Source: Typhlomys cinereus
Taxonomy: Eukaryota > Chordata > Mammalia > Rodentia > Platacanthomyidae
Direction of reading: 5' to 3'
Length of the DNA: 64,000 nt
NCBI GenBank assembly: GCA_023101885.1
Contig: JALPQD010000241.1
Coordinates: 1,261,001 to 1,325,000, forward strand
Position numbers and translations under genes: made by a program. The stretch's first letter is position 1. The number at the start of each line of letters is the position of its first letter. Positions 1 to 11,639 of this stretch are shown here, piece by piece. The notes under the pieces were generated by a model that had not been told where the DNA came from, did not search any database, and saw only the letters and a list, made by a program, of their open reading frames with translations.

Positions 1-330
1 AGGAGCCTGACCTTTTAAAAAATTTGCCAGTCTTTATATTAGCATCGCCTAGTCAAGAGGATTGTAAAATAGAATCATGCAGTCTTTGCCTATTGGACTT
101 CTTTAGTTAAGAAATAATAATAGTTATAGTAATTCCTTTGAGATTTATTCATGTTAAAAAACATATTGGTAGTTTGTCTTTTATTGTCAAATAGTAATCC
201 ATTGCACATACATTAAAATTTGTTTATTAATTCACCTGTTGATAAATATTTGAGACCCTTCCAGTTTAGAATGGTTGTAAATAAATTCATTATGAATAAT
301 TATACACATATTGATATAGATATCATGTGT
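1..330 (-). mobile_element. Fragment of an ancient L1M LINE, antisense
   Basis: The text around 190-260 (taatccattgcacatac, then ttcacctgttgataaatatttgag) resembles the standard antisense L1M 3' region that reads 'tattccattgtatgtatat...catctgttgatggacatttggg'. It is strongly diverged. The window edge cuts it. Confidence 0.55.
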
Positions 331-719
331 GTTTACTTTTTATTCCTTGTCAGCTTATATATGAATGCTATAAATCTATATCATTTTTACCCATTACTAA
401 CCAATCCCACATCTCCTCTCTTTTTATCACTGCAAACCTTTACAACCACTCTTCCTCCTACTTTCACATCTTTTTGCTGGTGTTACCCACTGAGTTTCAC
501 CTGGGTTTCCTGTCTGGCACTTCTTGGAGCATGCACCCTATATCAGTAGTGTATCTGTGAGGTGGGCATATCTTACTCCTCACCATATACTAAATGGTTC
601 ATGATATATAGACATTTCAAAATATTCTCTAAGTTTACTGGCCCTTATATCTCACTCCTATCATGAGTGAAAGAGTATTCTAATTGGGTTCATTTTTAAT
701 GAATAGGATTATTGGTTTC
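331..719. other. Unique AT-rich sequence
   Basis: I see no gene, repeat boundary or RNA. Short open frames here have no recognisable domains. Confidence 0.5.
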
Positions 720-900
720 TGTCATCATTTGAAATGTGATTTGTTCCCCACGGGCTCTTATGTTTGAGTCTTTACTTGTTTGGGAGAGTCATGGCACCTT
801 TAAAAGGTGCCATACAGGAATCTCAGTGGAATGGGATCACAGGGGGTGGGCCTTGAGGTGGATTAACTCCACCCTACTTTCATGTAAAGTTGGAAACAAA
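720..900 (+). mobile_element. MaLR-type LTR fragment
   Basis: It shares wording with the better preserved LTR at 50529-50886: 'gtcatggcacctt' and 'gggccttgaggtggatta..tccaccct'. The orientation is the same. It contains a perfect inverted repeat at 791-813. The 3' half of the LTR is missing. Confidence 0.65.
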
Positions 901-965
901 GAATTGATTCTACAATGTTGTACACTAACATTCGCACATGCATTATGGTGCCTGTGCCACCCCTA

Positions 966-1015
<50 letters not shown>
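966..1015. repeat. (CA)n microsatellite
   Basis: About 21 CA units in a row from 973, with a slightly interrupted start at 966. It may be the tail of a degraded SINE. Confidence 0.95.
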
Positions 1016-1016
<1 letters not shown>

Positions 1017-1020
1017 GCAC

Positions 1021-2250
1021 ATACAATAATAACTTCAAAAATTGTTTCAGAATAAAAATAACACTGTAGCTTTAAAAGGACAAGTTATAGCTACCAACTA
1101 CCAAGGTAGAAAATAATGGGAGCAGATTTTCCTCTACAAAATTTGTAGAATTATTTCAATTTTATAATTACAAAACCAGTATGAGTGTTGAAAATTGCAT
1201 AGGGTTTTCCCCAGTTTCAGCTAACCTGGTTTCATAATGGTGTTGTTACTATGTTTGCTAGGGTTTTACTCAGATATCCATCGAGGACTTGGCTCTAGTA
1301 GCAGAGGTCTCTTCCTTAGCTTACCCCTATGCATGTAAACTCTGAAATCAGTTATTTTAGGCTCATGTATTGGGAAAGATGTTAATAAAATAAACTGATC
1401 AGTTTTCTATGAATGACAAATCTCTAAAACCTAACTTTTTTTTCTTTGATAACAGAGTAGTAAATTCAGCCAATCTTGAGTAAATGTCAGAGTGTTCCGG
1501 GAATAAAATGTTTCCACAGAGCTCCCAAAATATTAAGAAGGATGTGGGACTGTTGTAGGGAGAAATATTCTGCTCCCCTCTTCCAACCTCCTTCATAAGA
1601 CAATGCCACACATGATGTATTTTGGATTATTTAGACTATTGTGCCTTCATTGAATTTAAAGATTAAGGAACAGGCATCAATATTTAATTTGAGTGTCTTT
1701 CTGTTTATGTGGAAACAGAACGTTGATGACTGCTGACAACAGCCATCTTAGTGGCAGTGCCAGACACAGTCACTGTGCATGCTGTGCTCCCTTTATGCTC
1801 CGACTTATCTAGCATGTATTCATTTATGTTGCAAGCTGCTACATAATAAGTTGGGTACGTACTGTGGAATAGACAGTGTTCCCCCAGCTAGAGATGGAAC
1901 AGCAAGACAGAGTCTCTCAGAACTACCGTTAGGAAGGGGAAAACACAATGGCTGCCCCACTGAACATACACCAAGTCAGTTAAGGCTAAGTGTATGGAAA
2001 TGAGGAGGAAGGCTGAGCAGTTACTGAGTGGTTACTGTGTGTTGTACAGGGGAGGACTTTAGAACTGCAGAAGCTCAAAAAAGGCCCTAAAATAAGGGGA
2101 CATTGGAGCAGACACACTTGAGCAAAGCAGCCCATGCAAACGTCGGGGGGAGAATATTCTGGGGAAAAAAATGGAGCAACCACTGCAAAGGGAATGAGTG
2201 TGAGACACAATGTGTCTAATGGGAGGGAGATGTGAGCAAGCAAGATCCTT
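1021..2250. other. Unique sequence, no gene seen
   Basis: Intron-like, AT-rich sequence. I see no coding exon with splice sites, RNA gene or clear repeat. Confidence 0.5.
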
Positions 2251-2294
2251 TTCATGCAGTAATACTGCAGGTGCTTACTAATGTTAAGTGGGAG

Positions 2295-2480
2295 TGTGTG
2301 AAAGATTCACTTATTAAGTGCCTCTTTGCATTGGGCACTCCTGTAGGCAGTGGGTGACATGCAACAAAGCATCGGCAGGACAAGGAGGGAGCTGGCCATA
2401 CCTGACCTCACACACTGCAAGTATGTGTGACATACAGGAGATAATGACTTGGAGAGACTGAGCCTGCTATGAAGGAGCCT
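2295..2480 (+). repeat. Possible ancient LINE2/MIR-tail piece
   Basis: The text 'ttattaagtgcctctttgcattgggcactcctgtaggcagtggg' resembles the old mammalian phrase 'tgagcacctactatgtgccaggcactgttctaggcactggg'. The match is weak and only suggestive. Confidence 0.35.
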
Positions 2481-3514
2481 AGTTACTGCTGACACAGAAG
2501 AGAAAACACATACATTCAGTACAGCGTCATAAGGGAATGCACAGGGATAACAAATAAGGGGCTCTTCTCATACATTTAGAAGCCAGGAAATATGTCCCTA
2601 AAGAAGTGTGCAGATGATATAGCCCAGTCTTGGAGAGAGACTGTGAAAACATAGTAAGAGAGGGAGGTGTGCGGATGGATGAAGAGATGGTCCTTTGGTC
2701 AATCTGAAAACTTACTGAGTTTCTCAACATGATTGGCATACAGGCCATACTCAAGATGAGGGACTGCAAGAATTCCAGGAAAAAACACATCTGTCTAGAG
2801 GATGTACTTAGAACATGTCTAAGGTTTCTAATGAGTCTATCTGATGACTTTATACGAGGCCACAGCAGCTAGGAAGGGGCTCCCCTCACCTATGTCAAAG
2901 GCCATCTTTGGGATTCAAGAGTAACTTTGTTGAGCACTTAACTTCAGTAGGCATGTTAAAATAATGAGATCAGAAATGTTAGTAAGAGACAAATAGTGTA
3001 CACCCTTGTCCGGGTGTAAGAGTTTAAACTTTGCCCAATGCTGATTAAAGGTAAATAGAGGTAATTGTCTCTCGTTCATATTTTTTATGTATTATTACTT
3101 CATTTTTTATTTTAGTTTTGATAATTCTGCAAAGAGAATCCAGGGCTTCGCATATACTAGGTCCATATTTCTCAGCCCCACTGGAGAACTTAAATATAAG
3201 CAACTGCTTTTTTTTCAGTAAGTTTCATATTACATACACGTGCAAAATGTTAAAACTGAGGAAAAACATTAGCAGGTAGGACATTGATCAAAACTTGACC
3301 CCTACACTCCTGAAAAAAAATAGTTAAGGGGCTGAAAATTTCCCTACACATTACATATGGATTTGCATTACACCATCAGTCAGCACCACTCCATGTTTAT
3401 TGAGATAGTAATCAATTCTGTTTCTAGAAAGCTAAACTTCCTCAATAATTGAATTATAAAAGGCAAAGAACTAAGCCATCTTGACAATTCAGTAGGTCCC
3501 GTGCAAAAGCTGGC
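2481..3514. other. Unique sequence, no gene seen
   Basis: AT-rich intron-like sequence without recognised features. Confidence 0.5.
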
Positions 3515-3640
3515 AACTTGCATTGGATCTCTGGAGTTCACATTGTGGAAGGAATCAGAAAACTGACTTGTGAAAGTTGTCCTCTGGCCTCCATGTACAC
3601 ACTGCGGCACCCACATTCGCTCATTACACCTGGATTCTCC
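3515..3640 (+). mobile_element. B3-like SINE fragment
   Basis: The text 'ctggagttcacattgtggaaggaatcagaaaactgacttgtgaaagttgtcctctggcctccatg' is phrase for phrase like rodent B3 ('acatggtggaaggagagaactgactcc..aagttgtcctctgacctccac'). The tRNA-like head is poorly preserved. Confidence 0.65.
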
Positions 3641-3682
3641 AGTGAAGAACTCACCTCTAAGCCATGTTGTGAAGATGTAATT

Positions 3683-4102
3683 TGTTGCCGTATCCCCCCC
3701 CCCCCGGGCCAGCCGGTGGAGGAGGGGGGAACAGCGGGGCCTCAGGGCTAGAGGTGAATGGGTGAGCGGGTGATGGGGTCACCACCAGACTCCGGGAATC
3801 AGGTGAGAAACAGCAGTGGACGAGATGCCACAGATTCAGAGTCATTAAGGACGTTTGAGCTTATATGGGGTCAGGGCCCAATCAGGTGCTGTCATCCCTC
3901 TTCGAGGCGAGGGGGTGGGGGACAGCCACCAGTCACTTAACTGTTTACTAGGTGTCCATTGCAGGTGCAGGTTATACGGCCGATTCCCATTGGTTGTTCA
4001 TCCCTCCGCCTGCATGGTCCTCTGTTTGGACATGTCCGAACATACAGGTTTGTCCTGAATTCGGGAGCCGGGCTAGGGCCTCCCTGAATCGGTAGTGCCA
4101 CA
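3683..4102 (-). mobile_element. Solo LTR of a class II (ERVK/IAP-like) endogenous retrovirus
   Basis: This is a 420-bp GC-rich block bounded by TG...CA and flanked by a perfect 6-bp direct repeat GTAATT (3677-3682 and 4103-4108). A 6-bp duplication is typical of class II ERVs. On the minus strand a TATA-like CATATAAG lies about 240 nt from the LTR start (plus strand, about 3862), which suits a U3 of that size. The 3' part holds a 12-C run (3694-3705, plus strand). No internal retroviral genes are present, so this is a solo LTR left by recombination. The family name is inferred from the duplication length, not from a sequence match. Confidence 0.8.
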
Positions 4103-4289
4103 GTAATTTAACTCTTAATCAGAGTCCTGAGACTTCCCTGGCTGAAAATTGGACAAATGACCACCTATTCAGACCTGTGTGACCAAGCTAAGCTTCGGAC
4201 AGTTTAGGGGAAGGCATTGTCAAAAGTTAAAGCTGTCAGGGTCAGATACAAAGAGATGCTGGAGAAAGAAGACAGGTACATTTATCTTT

Positions 4290-4515
4290 CCCATCTTGTG
4301 TTTTGAGAAAGGGACTCTCGCTGATCCTAAAGCTCACTGTTTAGCTAGACTGGCTGACCACAAAATCCCCAGCATCCACCTGTCTCTACCCTAGGCAGCA
4401 CTGGGACTGCAATTTTTACAACTTTTATGAACTGTTGGGACCTGAACTCAGGTCCTTGTGTTGGCACAACAAACACTTTACCTTCTAAGTTGTCTCCACA
4501 CCCTGAGTGATTTGC
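4290..4515 (-). mobile_element. tRNA-derived SINE, antisense
   Basis: Read on the minus strand, the right end is a B2-superfamily head ('ggagacaacttagaaggtaaagtg' then 'gacctgagttcaggtccc', a box B-like site). The body 'ctcgctgatcctaaagctcactg..tagctagactggctgacc' is a widespread rodent SINE-associated body. Similar antisense copies lie at 30245-30595 and 61806-62036. Confidence 0.7.
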
Positions 4516-6984
4516 ACAGTAACTAATCATGACCTAAACACTTTGGCTATTACTGAAACACACAGACATAGATTTCAAAGCTCAGTTAATTCACAAGAAT
4601 CCAACTTCTCTCCACCTCTCCATTCAGCTACATACATGATCAGCTTCATTCTTCAACTATCTATACACAGGAAACCTTAGCAGCTCAAGGTTCTTCCTGG
4701 ATTAGTGAGAATAATATCCACTGAGATTCTAAGGTTCACACCCACTGTCTCAAGAAGGGAAGAATCATTTAAAATAGTTCTAAGCATTAGAATTTACTCT
4801 CTCCCATCAAATGAATAATGACAGAGATGCTGCAGAAGGACGCTTGGGTACAGGTAGCAAGAGGAAAACTGTATTTGTTAATACTGAGATTGAAACCAAT
4901 CCATCCAAAGTACATATCACCAGATAAACCTGATTAAATCAGATGTGTAGTCCCATCTCAAAGCGCTTGACTCAGAATCATGTGTCTTTACTTTAGAAAA
5001 ACTAGCAAGTGGTCCAAGTTAGAAAATCAATCCATCCTTTTACTGCCTGTGCTTTTCTCTATTTATACAATACAGAAAAACAGCCCAGATTTAAAAAAAA
5101 TTTAAAAACCATTTAAAAATATAAAATAATTATGAGAAAAAATAGGAGCACCAAGGAAAGTAACTATACCTAAAAAGCATAATTATTTCCAATAGCATTT
5201 CCGCTGCCAACCGCATCTAAAACAGAGGTGTCTGAGCTCTAGTGATGTCTGGTTCTGCTCTTCCAGACTCATTAATACAGATTTACTCTCGTAGACAGCA
5301 TGATGAGTAGTGGTGGTCTTTGAAGAGAGAAGGAATTCAGTTATCCTCCTGGGCGCCACAAGCCCTCCTGAAAGTCTTATACATGTAACATAAAGGCAGA
5401 TATCCCATGCAGATGGGCATTTCCTCTAAGGACACAAGATAAACAGAAAGTTTGCACCATGATAGGGAAAAACAGGCATTTCCATACTAAGGAAGATAAT
5501 AAGAAACCCAAGCTGAGGGTTTCCTCTCAGTAGCAAACCTGCCTCCAACACAGGCTTCAAAGCATTCACTTGGGCAAGTCGAATGGAGCTCTCCATGCCA
5601 ATGAAGTGGCAAATGACTCAGCTGGGCTTGTGAGTCCAGAGAAACCCTGCACTACACCAGGAGTGAGTGTGAAGGCTGAAAAGAACAGAACCATAAGTCA
5701 GTCATTCTCTTTTGTCTGTGATGTTTTAAAATGAACAACTGGTTAAATTTAAGAAATAAATAAAGGTTCATTAAGCTTGAAATTCTTAGTTTCCAGAACT
5801 TTGAAAAGAATAAAAACAATACAAAAAAAAAAACAAAAAAAGAAAGAAAGAAAGGAAGGAAACTGTAAGGACAACACACCTGGAGAGGTACCCTTTCACT
5901 CATCCTTAAGTTATGCTTGCTTTCCTTAGTTTGCAGATGCTTTTCCTACCTCTTTGTACCTATGTGTGACTTAATTTTTGCTTAACTCATTCACCTGGGA
6001 GCTCCATTTCATCAGTCGTTCCTCTTCTTCCTCTTTCTCTTCCTCTTCCTATCTTTTTCCCTCTCCACTTCTTTTTTCATCTCCATTGCAAGTGTTCTAA
6101 GGAAGCCGGCATGATGGATAACAGATGTTCTTTGACATACTGTATCATTTATCACACAACAGCCCCAATCCTACTAACAGGCCCTTTCCCATACGTCACT
6201 GTCGTCTCTTACTTGGCCCCAATGCATCAACACGAAATGGTTTCATGCAATGTGCTGCATTCCTGAGTTGCAGTTCAATGGAGGGTTTTAGAATGTGGAG
6301 CTCTCTTTCCTTTCCAGCTTATTTACTTGTTTCAGCCAACTCCTGTTGATGATAAATGGATGAATGGACTCATCGGAGGTCAAGTGGAGGGAAAAAATAT
6401 CAGCCACAGAACAGTACTCCACGGTGAAAGAAAACAGGAAGCCAGATCTGGAGCAGGAGTCAGAGACTGCAGACTGTACTGTATCAGTGCACTCCCTGAC
6501 AGGTGCCGGCTTATCTTCCACAGAGGACGATGTCAGCAATGTTCAACAAGGAGACCATCCAGTGGTAATTTTCTGTAGACCCCAAACTGAGATGGGAGTG
6601 ACTGTTTTGTCCCTGAAAGGATGAGACTTTAGTGTGTTAGCCCAAAGGAAGTTTCCCTGATTACACCTCTAGTTACAGCTGCTGTAGCCACACCAAGAGT
6701 CTCAACATTTTCTCGGTTATAGCCCACTATCCCAGAAGTATTTCCATAGAAACTAGTCGCTTTTTGTGAGCCCCAAAGGTTTTGAAAAGTTCACACACAC
6801 TTGATAACCACATACTTCCTCTTACTCTTCTCTTGACAAACTTCCCACCACTTTCATTCTCCAAGGTGACTGACTTCAAAGTAAGTTGGGTAAGGAGATA
6901 ACAGTGCTTGACCTTGGAGGTCTTTGGTTTAAACCACATCTACTTTCATGGGAAGCTGCTAAAGTGATGCAAACAAACACAGTG
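4516..6984. other. Unique sequence, no gene seen
   Basis: Intron-like sequence with a short A-rich and GAAA run at 5820-5862. Overlapping open frames at 6288-6624 have no recognisable domain or splice pattern. Confidence 0.5.
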
Positions 6985-7282
6985 ATAAAGGTTGAGCATC
7001 ATGTATTGGAAATGCTTGGGCCAGAAGTGTTTCAGATATTGTATTTCTTCTGATTTAGAATATTTGCATGCATAAAAATGAAGTATGATTTAATGGCTTA
7101 AATATGAAATCCATTTATTTATCCTATATGCTTTATACACAGCCTGAATATACTTTCATAGGTTTTTGGTGAACATGTCTGGAATCTTCATCCCTTTCAC
7201 TTGAGAACAAGCATGGAATTCACAACATGTAGAATCATGTTGATACTCAAAAAATTGCAAGAGTTTGATGTTCAACTCTGGG
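6985..7282 (+). mobile_element. Fossil DNA transposon (non-autonomous, mariner/Tigger-like)
   Basis: The left end 'ggttgagcatcatgtattggaaatgcttgggccagaagtgtttcagat' and the internal 'aaatatgaaatccatttat..tatgctttatacacagcctgaa' match a well-known ancient mammalian element that reads 'caggttgagtatcccttatccgaaatgcttggg..'. The right end 'gatgttcaactc' is the expected inverted terminal repeat. I cannot name the subfamily. Confidence 0.6.
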
Positions 7283-7787
7283 ATTCTTTCCACATGTAAT
7301 AACATAGAACAAAGTATTTATTGGTACTGCAACCTATGCATACAAAGTTAATGTGGCTCTCAAGACTGACCTCACCTCAATGCTTGTAACCACTAGGTGT
7401 GGAGCTCCTGGGTTTCTGGACTGCTGTCCCCTGCTGGACTCATCCTTTTCCTGTGGTCACTGCAGACAAAGGAATCTGACTCTCTTTTTCTATCATTCTC
7501 ACCATCACTACATTATCCCAACAAACTTGTCCTTTGATTGGATAATTGCCATGGTTAGATTCTAGAAAAAGAACTTTCTAAACCTTTTCCAGGAAGGATG
7601 CAATGTTCCTACATGCAACTAAGAATACTGTCAACTGGGTCATTGAGTCCCCGTGGGGCAGATGAGAGGAACTTGACATAGCCTGGTGGCACAGCTAGAT
7701 TATTAACACACTTGCTCTCATATCCTCTTCCATGGTTTTCACGACATTTATCAAACAGAATTACCCATTAGAAGCTGTCTTTTTTAT

Positions 7788-7970
7788 CTTTTTTAATTAA
7801 TTTTTTTCTACTTTTACAAGCACATTGAGTATTCTTCCCAGCTTCCCTCCCTCTCCCCTCCCTCCCATCCCCTCCCTTCTCTTCACCATCCCCTCCCGTC
7901 CCTTTACCATTCCCACTCTTACTCTCCCATCCTTCTGCCTCTATAATACTATGGACCTCAGGGTGCACTC
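7788..7970 (-). mobile_element. 5'-truncated L1 3' UTR insertion with target duplication
   Basis: This is the C-rich complement of the L1 3' UTR tail seen at 34430-34570 and 37790-37910 ('ggtccatagaagc...gtgggaggg...agctaggatgaat'). An A-rich tail, seen as T-rich, is at the left. Flanking near-identical repeats TAGAAGCTgTCTTTTTTAT (7769-7787) and TAGAAGCTaTCTTTTATG (7971-7988) are the target site duplication. Confidence 0.8.
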
Positions 7971-8039
7971 TAGAAGCTATCTTTTATGTAAGTTCTTTTT
8001 TGTGCAATAAAACTTGTAGAGGCAGGAAGTAGAAACGCT

Positions 8040-8639
8040 CCGCTAGATTTCATTGCCTTTCTGAAGAATGAGATGTAGAAAATTTTAGTTCCAAAGGTAA
8101 AAGAAAAAATCACCATGAAAACAAAATATTAGATTTGGACTCCACTGATGTGAAAGATACTGACAATCATATCCAGAAATCCAAATTTGTGATATGAACA
8201 GTGAATGGTTCCAGTCACACAACACAGCCACCACACGAAGACCATTTTCAGATAGTTGCCTACGAGCCTTCATCTGCCAGGTCCAAACAGATTAAGGTTC
8301 TTCAGTCCTTACAGTCATAGACATAGTTACAGGCCTTGTCCATCAATTGTATCTCTGAAAAAGATCTCAACTACATTTACCCTAACCATCACTCTCTTTT
8401 ACAATGGACATTGATGCCAATGTCCATTCCTGCCACCGAGTCTGATCTTAGTACTTACTGAACCTGTTGTACCACTTGATTCTGGCTCTGATGCATGATC
8501 TATTTAATTCTTAGCATTTTTTGGTTCAACTCTCATTTATGAGAGAATTTTGGAGTCTGATTGTTGTGTTTTGGCTCACATTTCTGATGTCTCCATACTG
8601 CTGTATTAGAACTGGAGCAATGCCAAATGCACAGTTCCC
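8040..8639. other. Unique sequence, no gene seen
   Basis: Intron-like sequence without recognised features. Confidence 0.5.
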
Positions 8640-8815
8640 TCCTGAGTCAGAGAACTAGTGATGCCACTTTCTAACTATGAGCTTTGGGGGAAAATATTGG
8701 ACCCATGTCTTTGTGTAATGAGAAAAGAGATCTTAATGGTTAGTTATGAGAACTAAATGAAATTTTGGCTATGCTTAGCTCTGTGCCCAGAGTAAATGAG
8801 GTTAATCTCATCTAT
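8640..8815 (+). mobile_element. MIR SINE, diverged
   Basis: The text 'gatgccactttctaactatgagctttgggg', then 'gttatgagaactaaatgaa' and 'agctctgtgcccagagtaaatga' follow the MIR order (cell-type tRNA core, then the gaggattaaatga tail). Confidence 0.55.
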
Positions 8816-9679
8816 TTTGTGATTTCTGCTATCAGCATTAATGTTCCCCATCTACAATAGCAGTTGGACACCCACACATTATCAGTATAGCCCTAAATAA
8901 CAGCTTCATGATCATGTTATCAACCTCACCTTTTTACAAAGATATATACTCTGAGCATAGTCAAATAATATATGATACAACCATGGATATATCATGTACA
9001 TTTTCCAGATGGGAAAATTCCCTTATTATTTTTTTTTAAAAAGAATTTATTCATCTCCCACAGAAACAGCATCAAATTTTCTAACCTGAAAAGTCTCAGG
9101 TCCCAATGAATTATTTTCAAAATCCTGTTTGCTCTTTTTACTATCATTATTATGCAGCCTACGAACACACTATTTCCATTTCATAAAAATATAATATGGC
9201 TGCTCAGGAATCACAGGCAAATTATGGTAGAAAATTAGTCAATAAACTTTTATTATACCAGCCCTTAATGCCGTTATTAATATTGAGGAACTTAAAATTA
9301 ATTTCTATCCAGAGTGAGATTTACTACAGAAACTCCAGAGATAAAGCAGGTTGGGGTGTTATTGAAACCCCTTTGGGCACCTTTGGGGCTACATGCATTG
9401 ACATCAGGATCCTCCCTAAATAAACTGGGCATGTTTCTGTTTATATATCCTAGTCTGTTGTGTGCTGCTAAAGTAAATGAGGTTGGAGGCAGGGCAACTA
9501 CTAGAAAATGGAGGAACTTACTGGTATTGTGAAACCTGAAGGGGATTTATGTGAAGGAGAACCACAAGAAAGCATGATGGTGGAACAAAGTTGCCTCTGC
9601 CTAGAAAGGTCTTGCTGTGCTTTCCTCAATGGTTCTCTTTTCTTATTTCTCTTGCTTACAATGTTCATAATCTTAGTTG
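8816..9679. other. Unique sequence, no gene seen
   Basis: AT-rich; open frames at 9196-9744 lack recognisable motifs. Confidence 0.45.
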
Positions 9680-9850
9680 ACTCTTGCTTAATTGTATTTA
9701 TTTATCCATTTGTGAACTCATTGTTCATTCATTCTTTCAACTGATTATGGATTGACTACTAGGCCCAGTGGTATCATAAATGAGTATCGCCCCTACTGTG
9801 CTCAAGTTCACAGTCTTCTTGGAAAAAATTATAAGGCCATCAAGAAATAC
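9680..9850 (-). repeat. Possible LINE2/MIR-tail piece
   Basis: The text 'ttcattcattctttcaactgattatggattgactactaggcccagtgg' parallels the old mammalian phrase 'cattcaacaaatatttattgagcacctactatgtgccaggcactg'. The match is weak. Confidence 0.4.
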
Positions 9851-9854
9851 AATG

Positions 9855-10098
9855 TCATGGACTTGGCAGATGGCTAACTGGTTAAAGTCTTTGCCTCAAA
9901 AGACCTGAATTCAGACCCACACATCCCATGTGAAAAAAAAGAAAGGCAGGGCAGATTTGGCAATAGCCTGTGACTAGGGTCTTGGAAAGTAGAGACTGAG
10001 CACCCCAGAGAGAAGCAGAGGAGGCAGCAGAAAAATCCAAAATGATTCCCATTTTCACCTGCAGGTCTCCACAGGGACACACACTCAAGCATCCTCTG

Positions 10099-10151
<53 letters not shown>

Positions 10152-10200
10152 ACATGTACACACTCACAAATACATGCAATGAAAGCTTTAAAAATGTAAT
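9855..10200 (+). mobile_element. tRNA-derived SINE (window's main family), old copy with (CA)n tail
   Basis: It has a box A-like 'tggctaactggttaaag', a box B-like 'gaattcagaccc', the body phrase 'aaatccaaaatgattcccattttcacctgcaggtctccacaggg', then (CA)n at 10102-10146. The same order is seen at 18933, 21545 and 29020. Confidence 0.75.
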
Positions 10201-10959
10201 CATCCTGGCCAGTTTTCAAATTTTTGGCTTGTAAATAATCTTTCAATTACTTAACTAGTGTCAACATCTAAATATAAGCAAATAACATATACTTTATTTT
10301 TGAACTTCCAATTACTCATGAAAACTGGGAACATTCAGGAAGAAGGCTCACACAGACACATGGAGCTGAAGATGAGCTGTTGCCCCACCATCCTGCCTGG
10401 TCACAACTTCCTCCCCAGCTTGCCTACTAACATCTCTAGAGCGGCCTAGGAGATGCCCAGTCCAAACAAGATTTCATAGAGCAGACAGATTTTTATGAAC
10501 AGAAGAGAGTGAGTAAAGAGCACCTGCAGACAAAAATACAGAGGTAGTTGAATTGAGTTTTAAATACAATAGAAAAAAATTTAAAATAAAAATATCCCAA
10601 TGTGCATTCCATAGGACACAGCTATAGCTAAAATGATGTCATTTGCCTATTAAATGGGACATCATTATAGTTAAAATGATGTCATTTACTTAAAACTGAA
10701 ATTGAACTGGATGTCATGCATCCTCACTGTTAAGGCTGGTAAGATTTGATGATAGTAGAAGGAATGGGAAGGTCTTTCCTGGTAAAGTAACTGGTATAAA
10801 AAGCATGGGAGAGGGACAAAGAAAATTTTTGAGCAAATAGCTGTTACAATCTGCTCAAAGCATATAGATGGAAAGTAATAGGAGATAATGGGATAAGAAC
10901 TTGAACACAATGAACATTTTGGGCAGAACCATATAAAATAGGTCAGTATCTTATTTTCT
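10201..10959. other. Unique sequence with a small local duplication
   Basis: The segment tagctaaaatgatgtcattt (10626-10645) recurs as tagttaaaatgatgtcattt (10669-10688). No gene is seen. Confidence 0.5.
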
Positions 10960-11070
10960 CCAAATATACTTTTGTGTGTCCATTTTACAAGTGGAGAAAC
11001 TGAGACTTGACTGAATTACATAGCTGGTTGGCAATTGAAAAAGGTTGCATTTGATGGTAAGAACTCTTGC
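10960..11070 (-). mobile_element. MIR SINE fragment
   Basis: The text 'ttttacaagtggagaaactgagac' followed by 'acatagctggttggcaattga' is the antisense MIR core. Confidence 0.7.
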
Positions 11071-11639
11071 CTTTAACCCTCATAATGCAAAGATGCCCCA
11101 GATAGAAATGGGATAGGGAGTGGGGCCGATGAAGACCTGGGAAATGTTTTCATCTTTCTATTGCCAAACCCTAACCTCTGCCACAAGGAGCTCCATCTAT
11201 GTGAACTGAAGTTGCTGATGCAATGAAAAGTCACACTGACACGCACACTGCATCAGCTGAACTTGCAACAGAGTCCTTAAGCAAAGCCAGTTGAGTTGGT
11301 GCACTGGATGTGTGTTGGGGAACACAGAAAAGAGAAGGCTAACAGGAGGAAGCTCAGTGTTAGCAGTGCTCTACACAGAAGTCATTGAGCCCCAGCCTGA
11401 TCCTGGAAAACATGGTGATCAATAAATGTCTCATAGAGATGATACAGCAAAGGTCTGTCCAAAGCAGATGCTTAATCTGCAGCCCTTGCTCCTTTCTCTG
11501 CTGGGCAGAGGGAAGAGCAAATCACTGGACTAGTCTGCCTCAAGAATACCACAGTGATTTCTAGAAATAGTAGATCTTAGCAAGGAGACTTTTGATCAGA
11601 GCAATGAAATACTTAAAATTCAATCCAATCCCAGACACC
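11071..11639. other. Unique sequence, no gene seen
   Basis: I recognised no feature. Confidence 0.5.

Noticed and set aside
9874..10203. Cys/Val-rich frames over the (CA)n tail of a SINE
   Set aside because: The repeat composition explains them. The same holds for frames at 736-1029, 18958-19239, 21541-21868, 29033-29327, 29752-30015 and 58323-58613.
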